From Microstegium vimineum (Eukaryota; Streptophyta; Magnoliopsida; Poales; Poaceae), in NCBI GenBank assembly GCA_022036555.1, contig CM039128.1, positions 18,811,640 through 18,875,639 of the forward strand: a DNA stretch of 64,000 nucleotides, given 5' to 3'. The translations under genes and the position numbers were made by a program. Positions 47,792 through 58,309 of the stretch are shown piece by piece. Within the stretch, counting starts at the first letter, position 1. Every line of letters begins with the position of its first letter. The notes under the pieces are model-generated. The model was not told the origin of the DNA. It saw only the letters and a program-made list of their open reading frames with translations, and did no database searches.

Positions 47792-48205
47792 TGATCTATC
47801 CCCTCGCCTAGCATACTTGTATTGAGGAGGCAAACTATAGTGTCTAGACTAGTTAATTAGCTAAGTATATTGAAGTAGAGTGAAGTACATAGGAGTTCTT
47901 GTTCTCTTCTCGTTGTCCTCCCACCTAGCTAGTCTCTGAGGTCCGTTCTAAGTATCCTTTACCATAGATTCTTCATTCATCAACCCCTTCCTATCACATT
48001 TATCAATTACCCCCCTATACTAGTTGGTACTAAGGTTGAGGTGTTGTCTAGGATCTCTCTCTAATTATCATTTCTAGCAAGGCTTTCCTTTGGGATAATA
48101 TAAATTACGATACCTCGGAATACTCCTTGGTGAAGTGCTACAGCGGTATAATCTATGCGCTTGCAGATTTATCTAATAGTCATAAGAAATACCAACAAGC
48201 ATTTC

Positions 48206-48222
48206 TGGCGCCGTTGCCGGGG
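48206..48222 (+). other. Primer binding site of Ty3-B (tRNA-Asp)
   Basis: TGGCGCCGTTGCCGGGG follows the LTR end by eight bases and is complementary to the 3' end of tRNA-Asp, the usual primer of Athila elements. Confidence 0.9.
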
Positions 48223-48343
48223 AAAGCTTAGCCAAGAAATTTTAATTAGATTGAATCCAGAGATTCTCGTTAACTTAGTTATCAATTAGTCATAGGGGCT
48301 TACCCCTGTCTGTGTCTTCCTTTCTTGTGAAGCTAGACAGTGT

Positions 48344-49377
48344 ATGAGCGGTTTCCAACTGCCGGGAAACTATTTCGAAGATCCCGAGCAGCTGTTGAGG
48401 AGGACTAGACATCGTCAAGTTCCCCCTCAGATGTTCCTCTCGAACTAGGATCCATTCAAGGAAGGAGGCTCTACACCACCACTCAAGGAAGCTATGGCCC
48501 AGAAGGCAATCTCTGACTTCTCGGCTCCGTCAGCTACCCACGTAGCTCAGGGTCCTGAGGTCAACTTCGGAGATGCCACCTCCAAGCTGAAGCCCGCCTT
48601 GATCCACATGGTGCAGGCCAATCCATTTTGCGGAAAACCCCATGAGGATGCCAATGCTCATCTCCAGCACTTGATGGAGTTATGTGGCATGTTCACCATC
48701 AAGGGAGTGGCATATGACGCCATTCGCCTTCGTCTTTTCCCATTCTCGCTATTGGGAAAGGTGAAGCAATGGTTCTACGCCCACAAAGAAGAGGCCACTA
48801 CATGGGAGAGGTGTGCTAACGCATTCCTCAAGAAGTTCTTCCCGATGGGCAAAACCAATGCTCTTTGCGGGAAGATCTCAAGCTTCCAACAACAATCTGA
48901 TGAGACGAATCCTGAAGCATGGGAATGTCTCCAGGAGTATGTCCATGCTTGTCCTCATCATGGGATAGACGACTGGCTCCTGATCCAAGGTTTCTAGCAC
49001 GGGCTGACTAGAATGGCCCGTAGTCACCTTGACGCTGCCGCTGGAGGGGCATTTCTCCAACACAAAGTGAGGAATGCTAAGGACCTCATCGAGAAAATGG
49101 TGATCAATCAAGGATGGGGTGACGAACGTCTCCAGCCAGAGAGGAGAGGTATGCACACCGTTAATGAGGTGGACATGCTCTCCGCCAAGATGGACCTCCT
49201 GATGAAGAAGATAGAAGAAGGTTCCAAGAAGGAACGAGAGGCCATCTACCCAGTCACCGCCGCACAAGCTATTGAAGACGATCCATGGTGCGAGGTGTGT
49301 GCGGAGGAAATGATCACTCGAGCAACAATTGTCCCGAGACTTCGAAGGAGGACGTGAACTTCATCAGCAACAACAAC

Positions 49378-49409
<32 letters not shown>

Positions 49410-49718
49410 GGAAGCTGGAATTCATGCCCTTTCTACCAAGGTAATGGAGGTAATGGTAATTACAATAATTACAATTCTTACAATAACCGACCTTCATTAA
49501 AAGATCTTTTTCTTGGGCAATCTAAGATTAATGATGGTATAAATAGGAAAATGATTGCCACTGATAAAGTTCTTGAAAACTTTGGTGAGAAAATGGATAG
49601 CTTTACAACTACTATGAAAAATCAATTGAGCTTTAATAAAATGCTAGAAACCCAACTAGCTCAATTAGCACCATCTATGCCATCTTTGGAACAAGGTAAA
49701 ATTCCTGGGAAACCATAA
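48344..49718 (+). pseudogene. Ty3-B gag with zinc knuckle
   Basis: The ATG at 48344 opens MSGFQLPGNYFEDPEQLL; the same start is conserved at 56352. The gag domain (about 48580-49000) has VQANPFCGKPHEDANAHL, LRLFPFSLLGKVKQWFY, FLKKFFPMGK and YVHACPHHGIDDWLL. A CCHC knuckle is spread over two frames (WCEVC, then GGNDHSSNNCPE, join near 49283). A Gln/Asn homopolymer follows, then SLKDLFLGQSKINDGI up to 49718. Breaks: TAG at 48446-48448 (CAG in the second copy), TAG at 48995-48997, a frame change in the knuckle and one in the AAC tract. It would form the particle and bind RNA. Confidence 0.85.
49368..49410 (+). repeat. AAC microsatellite in gag
   Basis: About fourteen AAC units with one interruption, encoding poly-Asn or poly-Gln depending on frame. 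It lies right behind the zinc knuckle, and the reading frame differs on its two sides. Confidence 0.9.
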
Positions 49719-50220
49719 GATTCAATTGAGCATGTAAATATGGTCAATACGAGGTTCGGTAAGCCTCCACTTCGCTCCTATTGGGGTTATCTTCTCGATC
49801 CTCCCTTCATCATGAAGAAGGAAGATCCATGCCTCCCGACGATCAAGTGCTCAATTGGACAACAGACGTTCCACACTGCCTTCTGTGATCTTGGATCAGG
49901 CGTCAACATCATGTCCAAGGTAACGTATGATAATCTGTTAGGAGGACCTTTGGTCCCCACATGTGTTCGCTTGCAGATGGTAGATCAAACAATACGGTTT
50001 CCCGAGGGACTCGCAAGGGATATCTTGGTGAACATCCAAGATGAGTACATCCCCACCGACTTCATCATCCTGAACATGGGAGCTAACACGGAAGTCCTTG
50101 TCATTTTGGAAGGCCCTTCCTCAACACCACCAACGCGGTCATTTACGTGGGATCGGGCCAAATCCACTTCCAATTCCTGAGTCATAAGGTAAAATGTGCT
50201 TTCAATGGTTATAAACTTAA
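49719..50220 (+). pseudogene. Ty3-B aspartic protease
   Basis: The frame after a TAA at 49716-49718 carries FGKPPLRSYWGYLLDPPF and TIKCSIGQQTFHTAFCDLGS, where DLG-S occupies the catalytic D-x-G-A/S position of Athila-type proteases, then VRLQMVDQTIRFPEGLARDI. The second conserved block, ILGRPFLNTTNAVIYVG in kind, lies one frame over near 50105-50160, so an indel breaks the gene. Behind it the text turns basic (KKKSSSSTQKE type) and ends without leading into a reverse transcriptase. Confidence 0.75.
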
Positions 50221-51574
50221 AAAAACAGGCCAAAGCACAACCACCAAGAAGAAGAGCTCCAGCTCCACGCAAAAAGAAGCAATATCCAGAGATCAAGATC
50301 CAAGAACTCAAGAAGGATGAACCCACCAATCCAAGGCAGGTTTGGAAAACAAAAGAGGTGCACACATCACGGTCTCCGCCTCCGGAGTCATCTAGTGCAC
50401 CCGAGGAATGAACAAGTCCCACTCCAAGGACTTAAAATCAAGGAGCCTTCGCCGAAAGGTAAATCGGTAGTTATCTTTTATTTCCTTTCTTCAATTTAGT
50501 TCAAACCTTTAATTGTTTTCATACTTAAAATTCAGAAAACTAAAGTTAAATTAAATAAAACTTGATAATTAGTTTAGCACTAAACTTGACAAAAATTAGG
50601 GACATAATGGGTTCAACCGAACACCTTTATGCATCCCACTTTGGCTTATTTAATTAAGGATCATTTAGGGACCTTTATAAAAGAAAAAGAAAAATGAAAG
50701 GGAGCACTAGGGGTTCGGCTGAATACCCTAGAGGCCCCATCTTCATCCCTCTTTTCCTCTCCACCATCCTTTGTCTAAGCATCTCATGATTTGGGAGGTG
50801 GGCTTTTCAAAAATCAGATTCTTGTTTTGGGAGACATCTCTTTTGTCTTGTCATGCTTTAATGTACATCAATCACTTTAAGCATGGCACATCCTTGTCTC
50901 CCACTACTCCTTGTCCAAAGTGGGGAATCATGACACCCATCACTTCCACTTTGTCATGCTTTGAAAAAGAAAACACATCAATCACATTCCATTAAAGCAT
51001 GACATACCTTTGTCCCCCACTACTCTTTGTTTAAAGAGGAGAATCTTGACTACTTTAGCTCAGCTTTTGATCACATCATATCACATCTTTCACCTTTCAC
51101 CAAGCACTAAAAAAGCATGAGTGGAATCTCTACTTTTAAGGGATGGCCGACCACTTTCTGTCACCTCCTTCTCTCTCTTTTTCTTTGTGTAAGGCATCCA
51201 CTAGACATGTGATCATGGCACCCAAGGGCATGCCCAAGGGGTGGTCGGCCGACCACTCCATGGCACCCCCTTGGTGCCACTTCTTTCCCCTATAAAACCC
51301 CATGCAAGGAGAGCTCATCCCCTCACACCTCAACAAGAATTCAGTTCTAGATCAAGCCTCTCCTTGCCTTGCTCTCTCCTCTCTCTACATTCAAGAGAAG
51401 TTCTTAGCTCTCAAAGAGAAGTATTGTTGCTCTCACTAGTCCACAAGAAGATCTCTTGTCTTCATCAAGCTTCTCTTAGCTCAAACTTCTCCCCACAAGG
51501 CAAACTAGAAATCCACTCCACATACACATAACCCTTTCTAGTCTTGCTCTTGTGTCCCTCTTCCTCTCTAGAAG
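50221..51574 (+). promoter_or_regulatory. Ty3-B internal region with LTR-like promoter
   Basis: No reverse transcriptase is found here. The stretch contains GGTTCGGCTGAATACCCT near 50711, the perfect palindrome GGTCGGCCGACC at about 51244-51255, and a TATA box in CCCCTATAAAACCCC at 51291-51300 followed by a CT-rich leader. The same kinds of palindrome and TATA arrangement occur in the element's LTR (e.g. 54950-55225). I infer a second promoter for the downstream ORF. Its start would be at about 51320, some 250 bases before the ATG. Confidence 0.55.
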
Positions 51575-53062
51575 ATGAAGAACCCATTGACATCCGCATT
51601 CAAAAAGATGAAGCAAGCTATGAGTGGGAGCTCATCCCGATGCTCCCACCAATCCGAGGATACTTCCCAAAGAAGAACAAGGGGAGGTTCGGCCTGATAC
51701 ACATGGGAAAACCTCCAAACTGAAGAACACCCTCAGGAGGAGGAAGTACCAATAGAGGTACCACATGTCGAGGCATTATTGGTACCCCCGATGACAACCT
51801 ATGATCAGCAAAGCGGACTCTGGTTCAACCAACTAGAGTATCAGAGGTACCTTTCTCTTCGGGGTCGATCTTTTGAGCACACATGGATTTTGGATCCAAG
51901 ACTCCTCTAAAACACAAGTATGACCACCGAATTCGAAACTATCTTTACTTCTATTGGTTGGTCTAGATTTTGGAAAATAGAAGAGTTTGAAATTGAGTTG
52001 CTCACCGCAGAATTTCTATGCTCTCTCCAAATCTCTAATATTGGAATTTCCTTTCACATGTTTAATCAAAACCATAGTCTATCATGGAATCATCTAAGTG
52101 TTGCTTTGGGCTTTGATAATTCATGCTTGATTGATTTAGACCCTGCCATGCGTAGTTTCAACAAAAGGAAATTTTGGTTCTCTATATCTACTCTAAAAGA
52201 TTGCTCAAATCCCAAGCCTGAGGAAATTCACAACCCAACTCTTCGTTTCATGCTTCTTTGGATGAAAATGACTTTGTTTCCTAGAAGTAATGCTAACTTG
52301 ATGAGTGACATGGAACTAAAACTACTTTATACCATGGTCAATAAAATGTGAATCTCTCCTGTGAAGTGTTTAGTGGAATTTTGGCAAAGTTCAATTGAGA
52401 GTAATATATCTATCCAATTCACTTCTTTAATTACTCATCTTGATAAATCCATGAGTTTGCTAAATGGCACAAACCCCTTTGTTTACATCTCTGCCCCATT
52501 AGCTATGATCTCAGAACAATATCTTGCTCATGTTCAAATGCTAAACAGAGATGCCAATGGTGTTTTAAAAATGATTTACAGTGGCCATACAATTGAGGTG
52601 CCTCTTCCAAATAGGCAACTTCAATTGTATAGGACCCGCAAACTAACCCTTGATTTAGATCAAGGAAGTGGGCAAAGAGATTTTGCAGGCTCAAACAGGA
52701 GAGCTCAGGAGGGGCTACATTTTGTTCATCTTGAGCAAGGTGGTCCTTCCCGAGGAGCTATTGGCGAGGAGGAAGACGATGCATCTTCCGATCCCATGCA
52801 CACTTCAAGTAGCATGCCTCCTCGATCCCCACGGCCGCAACGAGAATGAGCATCCTTCTCGTCCACACGAGACAGGGAGCATCGTGGGCTGCGGCAAGAA
52901 TTCGATCACCTCACCAACACCCTAGGTGAGTTGCGTGTTGAGCACGATGAAACAGCACGCATTGTCCAGCAAACCGCCGAGAACATTCAAGCAATACAAG
53001 AAGAACAATAGTGGTATTGCGACTTTTGGTGGCAACAACATCCACATCCGCCGCATCGTTAA
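51575..53062 (+). pseudogene. Ty3-B extra ORF (Athila ORF1-like), after the internal promoter
   Basis: The ATG at 51575 opens MKNPLTSAFKKMKQAMSGSS. In the same frame lie TTEFETIFTSIGWSRFWKIE, LGFDNSCLIDLDPAMRSF and LRFMLLWMKMTLFPRS, a pattern reminiscent of the Athila ORF1-type domain of plant retroelements; the family call is tentative. The C-terminus is a likely coiled coil (GELRVEHDETARIVQQTAEN) reached after a frame change near 52848. Stops: TGA near 51694, TAA near 51911, TGA at 52349-52351 and TAG at 53009-53011. The frame is conserved over about 490 codons despite this. There are no membrane segments to suggest an envelope. The function is unknown. Confidence 0.55.
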
Positions 53063-54494
53063 GCAAAGACAAGCTTGGGGGAGATTCTCTCCCCAACTAA
53101 GGTAAGTTTTAATTTCAGCATTTACATTTATGAATTCTCTTGCTTATCTTAGTTTTGCATTTAAAAATCTGCATATGATAAATATAAATAAAAATACTTT
53201 CTCTTACTCCACTCTCACATATTCCATGAAAATTAATATCTCCTATGGAAATGATGAATAGTTGCTCTGCTAAGTGTTTCTCTAGAACTTAGTTTACAAC
53301 TTGGTACTTCTTTAAGTATGGATTATTTGGCTTAAAAGAAACTATCATGAACCTCAAACTTTTGTGGGATGCAAATGTTGTAACTAAGTCTAAGTTGATG
53401 TGAGACATGATATGACAAGATAAGAGCTGCTATAATTTTGTTCTAAGCAAGAATGACTATCGGAGTCTTATTTATTAAAATGATAAAAACATTTTGATGT
53501 TCCTCAATGGTGACAATTCCTACCAAAGCCATACATGATCTTTCATGATATAAGCTTTCTACATAAGTTGGTTACTTTGTGTTGAGTTTGGTCACGTTTT
53601 GTGACCCTTGTTGAGAGATTTATCATGCTCCCAAGATCAAGATCACGTACACGCCACATATACAAGCTGCTTCTACACTGGAAGTATGCAGAAACATGTC
53701 TTACATTTCCACATAGTTCATACTCCATGCTCTAAGTAGAAAAACTCTCTTTATAGTATAGTGCTAGTAAATGAGACATAGACTATGCAAAATTATGAAA
53801 AAATCAAGGGCATTCTGAAGTCCTAATCTTTATGAGCATTTCCAAAGCTCTCTTTAAAAAATGATGAAATGAATGAGCATCTTCAAAGCTCATAGAAAAA
53901 TGAAACAGATAGCTATGTCTCAAAATAATTTTAGGAAAGAGAGATTATCCACATATAGGAGTATTGATCATTTGCCATGTTTCCACACACTTGCACATCT
54001 TGATCTAAGAGTATGACACTTCTCTCCTCGGATCCGGAATTTGACTTTACAATATATGCAAGGTAAGTTTGCTATATCTTTGATCCCTACCTACAGCTCC
54101 ACATAAGCTTTAGAGATAGGAAGAAAGAAGGCAAACTTTGATATATGCCTTGGTGAGGAATCATACACCTTATGAGCGACTCGAGAGTACTATTTGAGGA
54201 ACACTAAGTTTTCTTTTACAAAATCTTGCAAAACCTCCAATATGAAACTTGTTAAAGAATGAGAAAACTAGTGCTCAAGTTAAGTTGTTCTATCTCTCAA
54301 CCTCTCAAGACAAAGGATAAAGCTATAAGCCCCATGATGGACTAAGGTAATATGGGTGAGTCTTTATTGCTAACTTTTTCATTCAAAAGAGAAGTATGAT
54401 TGTTGTAGACTTAGTACTCTTGAAATATGAAGCATAGTAGCAACTCCTGATCCATCGAGCTAAGTTTGATTGTTTGCTCGGGACGAGCAAAGCT
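53063..54494 (+). other. Ty3-B 3' untranslated region
   Basis: AT-rich sequence with no frame above background and no recognisable motif. I see nothing else in it. Confidence 0.5.
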
Positions 54495-54510
54495 TAAGTT
54501 TGGGGGATCT
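54495..54510 (+). other. Ty3-B polypurine tract
   Basis: AAGTTTGGGGGATCT directly precedes the LTR start at 54511; this is the usual form of the plus-strand primer site in this group. Confidence 0.8.
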
Positions 54511-56204
54511 TGTTGGCACAAATTATGACCATCTTTTACATAGCTAAAATGGTGCCACCAATCCAAGGATCAAGGATAAACAAACACATCATGAGCATAC
54601 TTTATCAAATAACTAGTTCCACATGTCCATGAGTGTTTGAGTGTAGGAATGAACAAATGGAGCAAAGAAGAGCCAGTTGGGCCCACATAGGGGGTCGACC
54701 GACCACCCTATGGGCCCACCATGCTCTCCCTTCTAGGCCATGATCCAAGAGAGGCACTCTAGAGTAGAATCCATCTATTGGATCACTTTGTGTTTCCTCT
54801 CAATGGCTCACAAGCGAAGCACATGGATCCATGGGCCCACACCAAGGAGATAAACGTGACAAACACCACAGAACCAACAAACAACACATATGATGAGTGG
54901 GACCAGGACCAGGGAGCAATAGGTGGGCCAGGCACCCCTTAGGGGGTTCGGCCGAATCACCTTCAGGCCCAAATGGGCCCCACTCAGTCCCTGACTAGTG
55001 GGACCTCATCCAAGGAGGCAAGGGAGGGCCCACTGGACATAGGGGGGTTCGGCCAAATGCCCCCTAGGTTGGTTTGGCTCCCCCCAACCGCCATAGCTCA
55101 TTCCCACGTGTTGGATCATTGGTCGGTTCCATGGTCGGTTGGATCCAAGGGTGGAGAATGGAAGGCCCTGGATCGCTGACGTGGCGCCGGAGTAGCCCCT
55201 ACTCCATCTCCTACTATAAATAGAGGGTCACACCCCCCTCTCTAATCATGAAGAAGAAGCCTACAAGCTCTATTCCTTAGATTGTTCTAGGAGTTAGTCT
55301 AGTGTGGGAGTTAGAGTTGAGTCGAGTTGTGCTCGGGATTTCCGGAGTCGTCTTCTGGAGAGTCTGGTATAGCTCTTGTATCTTTCCTTCTTTGTAATAC
55401 TTTATCTTATTCAATATATATCTTTCTCTTTACTTTACTTAGTATTTACTTTGAGCATTTCTATACTAGATATAGTCTTGCTATATGCTTTTGCTCTTTA
55501 ATAGCCTTCACACCCATAGTCTGTGATCCTTGTGACGTTTCTCGTATGCGATCATTGCCTGTCATAGGGTGCTTTGATTATAGATCGTAGTCAAAGTAGT
55601 AAGTTGTGTGTAAGCGTGGTGCTTATACATCATCTTATCCTTGGTTATCGCTTGTTGCACGGATTGTTTGTGATAGCTAGCAAGAGGTGACAGCCTTGTC
55701 TAGTCGTTGTATTCCACCATGTGTTCTTAGGCAAGTTCTTAAAAGGTAAGGACCCCGTAAGAAGAGGGCGCGGTCCGGTAGGAGTTTTGTCCTCCTACTG
55801 ATCTATCCCCTCGCCTAGCATACTTTTATTGAGGAGACAAACTATAGTGTCTAGACTAGTTAATTAGCTAAGTATATTGAAGTAGAGTGAAGTACATAGG
55901 AGTCCCTGTTCTCTTCTCGTTGTCCTCCCACCTAGATAGTCTCTGAGGTCCGTTCTAAGTATCCTTTACCGTAGATTCTTCATCCATCAACCCCTTCCTA
56001 TTACATTTATCATTTACCCTCGTATACTAGTTGGTACTAAGGTTGAGGTGCTCTCTAGGATCTCTCTCTAATTATCATTTCTAGCAAGGCTTTCCTTTGG
56101 GATAATATAAATTACGATACCTCGGAATACTCCTTGGTGAAGTGCTACAGCGGTATAATCTGTGTGCTTGCGGATTTATCCAATAGTCATAAGAAATACC
56201 AACA
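54511..56204 (+). repeat. Ty3-B second LTR, uninterrupted
   Basis: The 1694-base LTR runs from TGTTGGCACA to ATACCAACA. It has a TATA box at 55214-55223 and palindromes GGTTCGGCCGAA at about 54947 and GGTCGACCGACC at about 54694. It serves as the empty-site reference for both insertions in the 5' LTR. It is followed by a primer site, not by target sequence, so it is also the 5' LTR of a second unit. Confidence 0.92.
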
Positions 56205-56212
56205 AGCATTTC

Positions 56213-56229
56213 TGGCGCCGTTGCCGGGG
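56213..56229 (+). other. Second primer binding site (tRNA-Asp)
   Basis: TGGCGCCGTTGCCGGGG again follows an LTR by eight bases, proving that internal sequence restarts behind the 54511-56204 LTR. Confidence 0.9.
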
Positions 56230-56351
56230 AAAGCTTAGTCAAGAAATTTTAATTAGATTGAATCCAGAGATTCTCGTTAACTTAGTTATCAATTAGTCAT
56301 AGGGGCTTACCCATGTCTGTGTCTTCCTTTTCCTGTGAAGCCAGACAGTGT

Positions 56352-56600
56352 ATGAGCGGTTTCCAACTGCCGGGAAACTATCTCGAAGATCCCGAGCAGT
56401 TGTTGAGGAGGACTAGCCGTCGTCAAGTTCCCCCTCAGAGGTTCCTCTCGAACCAGGATCCGTTCAAGGAAGGAGGCTCTACACCACCACTCAAGGAAGC
56501 TATGGTCCAGAAGGCAATCTCTGACTTCTCGGCTCCGTCAGCTACCCACGTAGCTCAGGGTCCCGAGATCAACTTCGGAGATGCCACCTTCGAGCTGAAG
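56352..56600 (+). pseudogene. Start of a second Ty3-B gag, truncated
   Basis: The ATG at 56352 (an in-frame ATG also at 56313) gives MSGFQLPGNYLEDPEQLL and runs about 83 codons without a stop, matching 48344-48590. At 56600 the match ends and L1 LTR sequence on the minus strand follows. The copy keeps the CAG that is TAG in the first gag. Confidence 0.8.
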
Positions 56601-58221
56601 CTCCTTACGTGAATACGAATCCAATGCAACAAACGGAACTTGATTCAGAGTCCGGACGAGAGAGAAACGAGCACAGGACCACTTCAGTTAGTGACCACAG
56701 GACCAAGACGAGTGGTCCGACGCTTAGGTCCGGAGCTAGGTGCTTTACTGTAGTTTTTCGGCCACACCACAGGACCACTCGCTATGGTCCGGAGGGTGGT
56801 CCGACGGGTGGTCCGATGCTTTTTCTTCTCAAAATCAGCCAACGCAGTGAGCTCCCAACCTCCGGACTAGTGGTCCGACGGTACCACAGGACTAGTCCGG
56901 AGCATGGTCCGGAGCTAGGGGCTGCTCTGCAGACTTTTGGTCAGACCATAGGACCACTCGCCTATGGTCCGGAGCCTTGTCCAAAGTGGTCCGACGCCTG
57001 GTCCGACGCTCACGAACAGAGCGCCGAAAACCCGCGAAAACCGATTTCACTCCGCCAAATCTTCCCAAAACTCAACCAAATGAACTCCAACTGCAACTAA
57101 ACTTTGTAGGCATGATCCTTGTACAGTTGGGGAGCTATCTCGAAGAAATGATCGCTCAATTTGGCTTAGAGTAACGGGGGAGAAAAGATTTGGGGAAAAT
57201 CTGAAGAACGAAGAACACCGCAAAGAAATCGCTTGATCTACGTACTCGTGAGGTTTGAGGAAAAACCCTTCGGTGCAAAGATGCTCCTCACGATTACGAA
57301 CAACTTGGTTCAAACGGATTTGCAAGAGCTACTCCCTACAAAGAGATTTCATCTCAGAAACAAAGAGGGAGCAAAAGTAAAACGCGAAGAACACAAGCAA
57401 AACGATAGACGCGATCAAGTAATCAAAGCCACCATGACTTACGGAGGATACCCCTTCATCCCCTACTTAATGGGCTTTGGCTATTTCCCAAAGACCCCTT
57501 AGATACAAGACCGAATTACCTAGCCCTAAGACATTGTAATCCAAGTCGATAACTCTCAGCTACTGATTTGAATGGACGGCCCCGCTTCCTGTCGGGAGTT
57601 GTTGTCGCCTCGACGCAACCTTCAGGATTCCGCCACGTGCCATCTCCACTTCCTTGGAAGCTCCGCCTAGGTTTTGAGGCCCAAACCCAGGAAACCCGCC
57701 ACCTGTAACTTTGGGCTCAACTACCGAACCCCGAGTTTTGTGGCCCAAACTCGGAAACCAACGCAGATGGTTTTGAGGCCCAAACCACCAAACGACTCGA
57801 CCCGAGCCACCTTGTCCTCGCCCGGTCGGACTCCGAGTCCCATGAGCCTCCACTCGACCCGTTTGTCCACCGTTTTGACTTGGTCGACTCGGTCTACCTC
57901 CATGTCTTATCACACTCACCGGTGCCAAGTACTAGCCACCACAGGTAGTCCTCCGGCGCCCATGGCCCCTCAGTCCGAGCCTTGCTTCCGCCCTTCACCG
58001 CTCTCAGTCCATCGGCACGGCAAGCCTCTACTCGACCTTCTCCACGCCATTGACCGTTGTCACTAGGTATAGCACCTGCATACCATAAGCCGATAGACAG
58101 GCACACATTTGCTTTCGCAAAGGGTTAAGGTAAGCCACTCAAACTGAAACACTCAAGTGTTGGTCAATCACTCATCATCAAAGCTGAACATACATGGGTA
58201 CTTATCCACCATGTATTCGCA
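56601..58221 (-). repeat. L1 LTR (copy d), outer part of the copia-2 5' LTR
   Basis: The sense strand begins TGCGAATACATGG at 58221 and runs down to about 56640 in clear similarity to 27871-29915; the last 40 bases (56601-56640) do not align by eye. It is richly supplied with TCCGGA and GGTCCGAC words (56655-57010). Its position and orientation make it the missing part of the copia-2 5' LTR. Confidence 0.75.
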
Positions 58222-58309
58222 AAAAGACGTGTCCAGCGTTGTGATATCCTCATCATCCTCTCCTTCTTGAATTGGAGTCGTCCTCGACTCCATCATAGCT
58301 ATGGCCTCA

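Larger units (their letters stand above)
27496..48197 (+). repeat. Ty3-B 5' LTR, split into three parts
   Basis: The parts are 27496-27870, 29921-30797 and 47795-48197. They join without loss when the solo L1 LTR (27871-29915, with one CCAAC) and CACTA-1 (30798-47791, with one TGA) are removed, giving an LTR of about 1.65 kb that matches 54511-56204 along its whole length. The LTR begins TGTTGGCACA and ends ATACCAACA. It carries palindromes of the GGTCGGCCGAC and TTCGGCCGAA type upstream of the TATA box. Confidence 0.9.
27496..56600 (+). mobile_element. Ty3-B: Athila-like non-autonomous element, LTR-internal-LTR-internal
   Basis: Net of nested insertions the order is: 5' LTR (27496-27870, 29921-30797, 47795-48197), primer site, gag, zinc knuckle, protease, an internal promoter-like region, an extra ORF, a purine tract, an LTR at 54511-56204, then a second primer site and the start of a second gag, cut at about 56600. 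No reverse transcriptase, RNase H or integrase motif can be found between 50220 and 54495. The gag style (LFPFSLLGKVKQWFYAHKEE, CPHHGIDDWL) and the tRNA-Asp primer point to the Athila lineage. It would depend on an autonomous relative. Confidence 0.8.
17012..58221 (-). mobile_element. Copia-2: SIRE-like copia element carrying nested insertions
   Basis: On the minus strand the element reads: 5' LTR (56601-58221 plus 27320-27495), primer site, gag, protease, integrase, reverse transcriptase, RNase H and a 3' noncoding region cut at 17012. The two LTR parts add up to about 1.8 kb, near the 1.9-2.0 kb of the other L1 copies, which supports joining them across the Ty3-B insertion. A solo LTR at 18487-21577 splits the 3' region. 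The 3' LTR is missing. It is the oldest insertion in the stack because all others lie within it. Confidence 0.75.

Noticed and set aside
51575..53062. Envelope-like gene
   Set aside because: No signal peptide or membrane-spanning segment is visible; the C-terminus is acidic and coiled-coil-like.
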